A DNA stretch of 16,281 nt from JANMMJ01 sp031373255. Lineage in GTDB: Bacteria > Pseudomonadota > Alphaproteobacteria > Rhizobiales > Aestuariivirgaceae. The stretch is from assembly GCA_031373255.1 (NCBI GenBank), contig JANMMJ010000299.1, positions 1 to 16,281 on the forward strand, given 5' to 3'. Shown here piece by piece: positions 13,668 to 16,281 of the stretch. The position numbers and the translations under genes were made by a program. The notes beneath the pieces are model-generated. The model saw only the letters and a program-made list of their open reading frames with translations. It ran no database searches and was not told the origin of the DNA. The first letter of the stretch is position 1; the number at the start of each line of letters is the position of its first letter.

Positions 13668-16001
13668 TTGAGCCAAGCCGAGTCTGTCAAAGCTTTCTCG
13701 TTCGTGGATCAGGCGCGGGAAAGACAAATCCCCGCACCTGTTTCCCGTCCGGTAGCGCCGGAGCGGCGGGCTGATCGCGTGGCCGATGCCTCCGAGCTTG
13801 AGCGCATTCGCCGGGCCATGCATGCGGTCGATGAAGTGGCCTATCACTGGACCATCGAGACCGATGAGGTGCAGTGGAGTTCCAATGCCGACGAGGTGCT
13901 CGGCTGTGCGGCTTCCGAGATCGCTTCGGGCCGCAACTTCGCGGCACTTCTTGACGCCGAGAATTTTACCAGCCGGTATGACACGATCATGCGCACGTCG
14001 GCAACCGATGACGGCGATGGCGTACCCTATCAGATCGAATACCTGTTCCGGCCGGATGGACGGATGGGCAAGCGGGCGTTGTGGCTGGAGGACAGCGGCC
14101 GCTGGTTTGCCGGAGCCGACGGGCGGCCGGCAGAAGCTTTTGGCGTGGTGCGCCGCGTCGATGACAGGCACAAGCGCGACCAGCATCTGAGCTTCCTTGG
14201 CAACTGCGATCCGCTGACGGGCATGATGAATCGCGGCCGTATGGCCGAAGCCCTGGGCGAGGCCATATCGGTGGCCGAGCGGACCGGCGGCTCCTGTGCC
14301 TTCGTGGTGGCCGGCATCAACAACCTTGCCGTGGTCAACGATGCCTATGGATTTGAAGTCGCCGACGAAGTGATCATCGCGGTGGGCCGCCGCCTGCGCC
14401 TCGTTGTGCGGGCAGGAGATGCGCTGGCGCGCTATTCGGGCAGCAAATTCGGCATTATCCTGAACAATTGTTCGGAAGAGGAACTGCAGATCGCGGCGGA
14501 GCGCTTTCTCAGCGTGGCGCGGGAAAGCGTCATCGAGACCGAGCGCGGCCCGGTGTGGTCGATGCTGTCGATCGGCGGGCTGGTCCTGCCGAAGAATGCC
14601 CAGGACGCCAATACGGCGATGGCGCGTGCCGAGGAAGCCCTGACCGAAGCCAAGCGCCTGCCGTCGGACGGTTTTATCATGTACCAGCCGTCGCAGCGGC
14701 GGCTGTCGGAGCGCGGGCTCAACGCGCGCTGCGCAACCGAGATCGTGGCCTGCCTCAAGGAAGACCGGTTTCGGCTGGCCTTTCAGCCAATCGTCAGTGC
14801 GGCGACCGGCGAAGAGGTCATGCATGAAGGGCTCCTGCGCATGGCCGACTCGGCTGGCGAAGTCATCGCCGCCGCGCATCTCATTCCCATTGCCGAGAAG
14901 CTTGGCCTGGTCCGGTTGATCGACAGGACCGTGGTGCAACTGGCGGTCAAGACGCTGCTCGACTATCCGGAAGCGCGCATTACATTCAACGTGTCCGGTA
15001 CGACCGCGACTGATCCGCGCTGGTTCAGCCAGCTCACCGATATTCTCGCTGCCCACAAGGATATCACCAACCGCCTGACGGTCGAGATTACGGAGACGGT
15101 GGCGCTGAGCGATCTCGACGAGACAGCCCGCTTCACCTCGACCCTGCGCGAACTTGGCTGTGCCGTTGCCATCGATGATTTCGGAGCCGGTTATACTTCG
15201 TTCCGCAACCTCAAATCGCTCAATGTCGATATTCTCAAGATCGACGGCACGTTCTGCCAGAAACTCAAGCAAAACCCCGACAACCAGTACTTCGTGCAGT
15301 CGCTGATCGACCTTGCCAAGAAATTCGACCTCAAGACAGTGGCCGAATGGATGGAAAGCCCGGAAGATGCGGAACTGCTGACAAGCTGGGGTGTCGACTA
15401 CCTGCAGGGAAATCTTTTCGGCCAGGCGACCCTCGATCCGCCCTGGGCCACATTGGGCACGGGTAATCCGGGCTTCGCCATACCGGGTGCGGATTACGCT
15501 TTGGGTGAAGAACAGGTGATCCGTGCCGCCGTGCCGTTCTCAATCAGCGAGTTTGCACCGGCTGCAGTTTCCGCTCCTATTGTTCTGCAACAGGATACCG
15601 CTGTAGTGCCTGCCGATATCTGGGCCGATCCGGTTGAAGAGGGTGAGCCGCCGCAGGAGATCCATGCCGCAATTGAGCCGCAGGTGGAGCAAGAGCTGCT
15701 TGCCGAACCGCCCCCGGTCGAGATAGCCCAAGACCTACCGGCTTTCGAAACACTTCAAGCGGTGGAACCGGGCGAAGGCCTGGCCGAAACGCCGGAAGAG
15801 CCCGAAAGTGTCGAGTTCGATCTTTCACGCCTGCGGGAAGCGATCAAGGCTCTCAACAAGAGTTTCGGGCAGGGTGCCGGACCTGCGCCGTCACTGCGCG
15901 GAAGCGAGGAGCCCGACGCGGTCGAATACCCCGAAGAGGTGCTGGACAAGCCAAGCTTCGCCGACATCCTTGGACAATCATTCGGAACGCGGCGCGCCTG
16001 A
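13668..16001 (+). CDS. PAS-GGDEF-EAL protein with degenerate GGDEF; likely c-di-GMP phosphodiesterase or sensor
   Basis: A 777-aa protein read from TTG 13668, preceded by GGAGG at 13659-13663 (only four bases away); the nearby ATG 13657 is out of frame and stops at once. Residues about 40-165 are a PAS domain (AYHWTIETDEVQWSSNADEVLG, with a C-terminal FGVVRRVDDRHKRDQ linker). About 168-330 is a GGDEF domain in which the active motif is SGSKF (257-261), so cyclase activity is unlikely. About 345-590 is an EAL domain with EGL (387-389), FNVSG, EITE, DDFGAGY (503-509), LKIDG and YLQGN, so the metal- and substrate-binding residues of phosphodiesterases are all present. The last 180 or so residues are a Pro/Glu-rich, probably disordered tail ending in a helix. 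No membrane segment: a cytosolic protein. A 131-bp gap separates it from the preceding gene. Confidence 0.85.
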   Translation: MSQAESVKAFSFVDQARERQIPAPVSRPVAPERRADRVADASELERIRRAMHAVDEVAYHWTIETDEVQWSSNADEVLGCAASEIASGRNFAALLDAENFTSRYDTIMRTSATDDGDGVPYQIEYLFRPDGRMGKRALWLEDSGRWFAGADGRPAEAFGVVRRVDDRHKRDQHLSFLGNCDPLTGMMNRGRMAEALGEAISVAERTGGSCAFVVAGINNLAVVNDAYGFEVADEVIIAVGRRLRLVVRAGDALARYSGSKFGIILNNCSEEELQIAAERFLSVARESVIETERGPVWSMLSIGGLVLPKNAQDANTAMARAEEALTEAKRLPSDGFIMYQPSQRRLSERGLNARCATEIVACLKEDRFRLAFQPIVSAATGEEVMHEGLLRMADSAGEVIAAAHLIPIAEKLGLVRLIDRTVVQLAVKTLLDYPEARITFNVSGTTATDPRWFSQLTDILAAHKDITNRLTVEITETVALSDLDETARFTSTLRELGCAVAIDDFGAGYTSFRNLKSLNVDILKIDGTFCQKLKQNPDNQYFVQSLIDLAKKFDLKTVAEWMESPEDAELLTSWGVDYLQGNLFGQATLDPPWATLGTGNPGFAIPGADYALGEEQVIRAAVPFSISEFAPAAVSAPIVLQQDTAVVPADIWADPVEEGEPPQEIHAAIEPQVEQELLAEPPPVEIAQDLPAFETLQAVEPGEGLAETPEEPESVEFDLSRLREAIKALNKSFGQGAGPAPSLRGSEEPDAVEYPEEVLDKPSFADILGQSFGTRRA

Positions 16002-16019
16002 GGTGGCCGGCCTAAAACG

Positions 16020-16281
16020 TCAGGGTTTCCTGCCGAGCGCGTCGATCTTGCGCTGCATGTCAGTCAACTGGTCCTTCAGGGCCTGAAGATCGCTCTTCTG
16101 GGCGTCCCCCGATGCCGCCTGCTGTAGAGCGGGTGATCCTGGAGGGCCAGCACCCGGCACAATGGCGGCGAAGGGATTGAAGACGCGCATGGCCTCGCTG
16201 AACATCGCCATATTGCGCTTGGTCTGTTCCTCGACGGCCTTGATTGGATCGGTCCCCCAGGATTCCATGATCTGCTGGCGC
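16020..16281 (-). CDS. phaR: Probable polyhydroxyalkanoate synthesis repressor PhaR, C-terminal end (runs off the window)
   Basis: Only about 87 C-terminal residues are present, the frame continuing past base 16281 (RQQIMESWG...). The visible piece EEQTKRNMAMFSEAMRVFNPFA, then a Pro/Gly/Ala-rich spacer and LQALKDQLTDMQRKIDAL, fits the tail of alphaproteobacterial PhaR proteins, which have 'RxNMxxFxxxMxxFxPF' followed by a short coiled coil. PhaR binds DNA and polyhydroxybutyrate granules and represses phasin and PHA genes. The diagnostic N-terminal DNA-binding domain is outside the window, so this is a recognition from the tail alone. It converges on the PAS-GGDEF-EAL gene with an 18-bp gap. 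Confidence 0.65.
   Translation of the reverse strand, partial: RQQIMESWGTDPIKAVEEQTKRNMAMFSEAMRVFNPFAAIVPGAGPPGSPALQQAASGDAQKSDLQALKDQLTDMQRKIDALGRKP

Noticed and set aside
13533..15272. Long minus-strand frame of 579 codons opposite the PAS-GGDEF-EAL gene
   Set aside because: The + strand shows ordered PAS, GGDEF and EAL motifs; the minus frame is a GC-rich codon-position shadow.

Overview
The window looks like an alphaproteobacterial chromosome, probably Hyphomicrobiales (Rhizobiales). The grounds are GC-rich coding sequence and a gene set typical of that group: DUF924 protein, covalent-flavin dimethylglycine/sarcosine dehydrogenase fused to a GcvT domain, DMT exporter, formate-tetrahydrofolate ligase, a gamma-glutamyltransferase family protein, a PAS-GGDEF-EAL protein and a PhaR-like C-terminus. 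The genus cannot be read from the window.

Layout. Bases 1-676 hold the end of a DUF924 gene overlapping a GNAT acetyltransferase. Bases 770-4306 hold the dimethylglycine/sarcosine dehydrogenase-like flavoprotein and an EamA transporter, both on +. On -, a PQQ-type sugar/sorbosone dehydrogenase (5987-4866) is followed by an alkyltransferase-like DNA-repair gene (4783-4308). That gene is whole except for one frame change in a run of six C. Bases 6071-9697 are a visibly AT-rich islet carrying one foreign-looking gene. Bases 9968-13536 hold fhs (-) divergent from a gamma-glutamyltransferase family gene (+). Bases 13668-16001 encode the PAS-GGDEF-EAL protein, convergent with the C-terminus of a probable phaR at the right edge.

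The main discovery is the structure of the AT-rich islet. A 2207-bp IS1595/ISXO2-type transposon (7136-9342) is bounded by perfect 24-bp terminal inverted repeats and an exact 8-bp direct repeat (CATTTTCT). Besides a DDE transposase it carries cargo: a small Cys4 zinc-ribbon protein, a 191-aa protein with a HEPN-like R-x4-H motif, and one or two small + strand ORFs. It has split a single gene. Removing the element and one target-site copy joins 9697-9343 to 7127-6071 in frame, giving a protein of about 470 aa with a soluble N-terminal part, a long coiled coil, two membrane segments and a charged tail. This gene also contains one frame change, exactly at the heptamer A_AAA_AAC. That could be a programmed -1 ribosomal frameshift site, a lost base, or a sequencing error.

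Metabolically, the dehydrogenase (making 5,10-methylene-THF from N-methyl groups) and fhs (linking formate to 10-formyl-THF) both feed the one-carbon folate pool. They lie about 6.7 kb apart, on opposite strands, and are not one operon.
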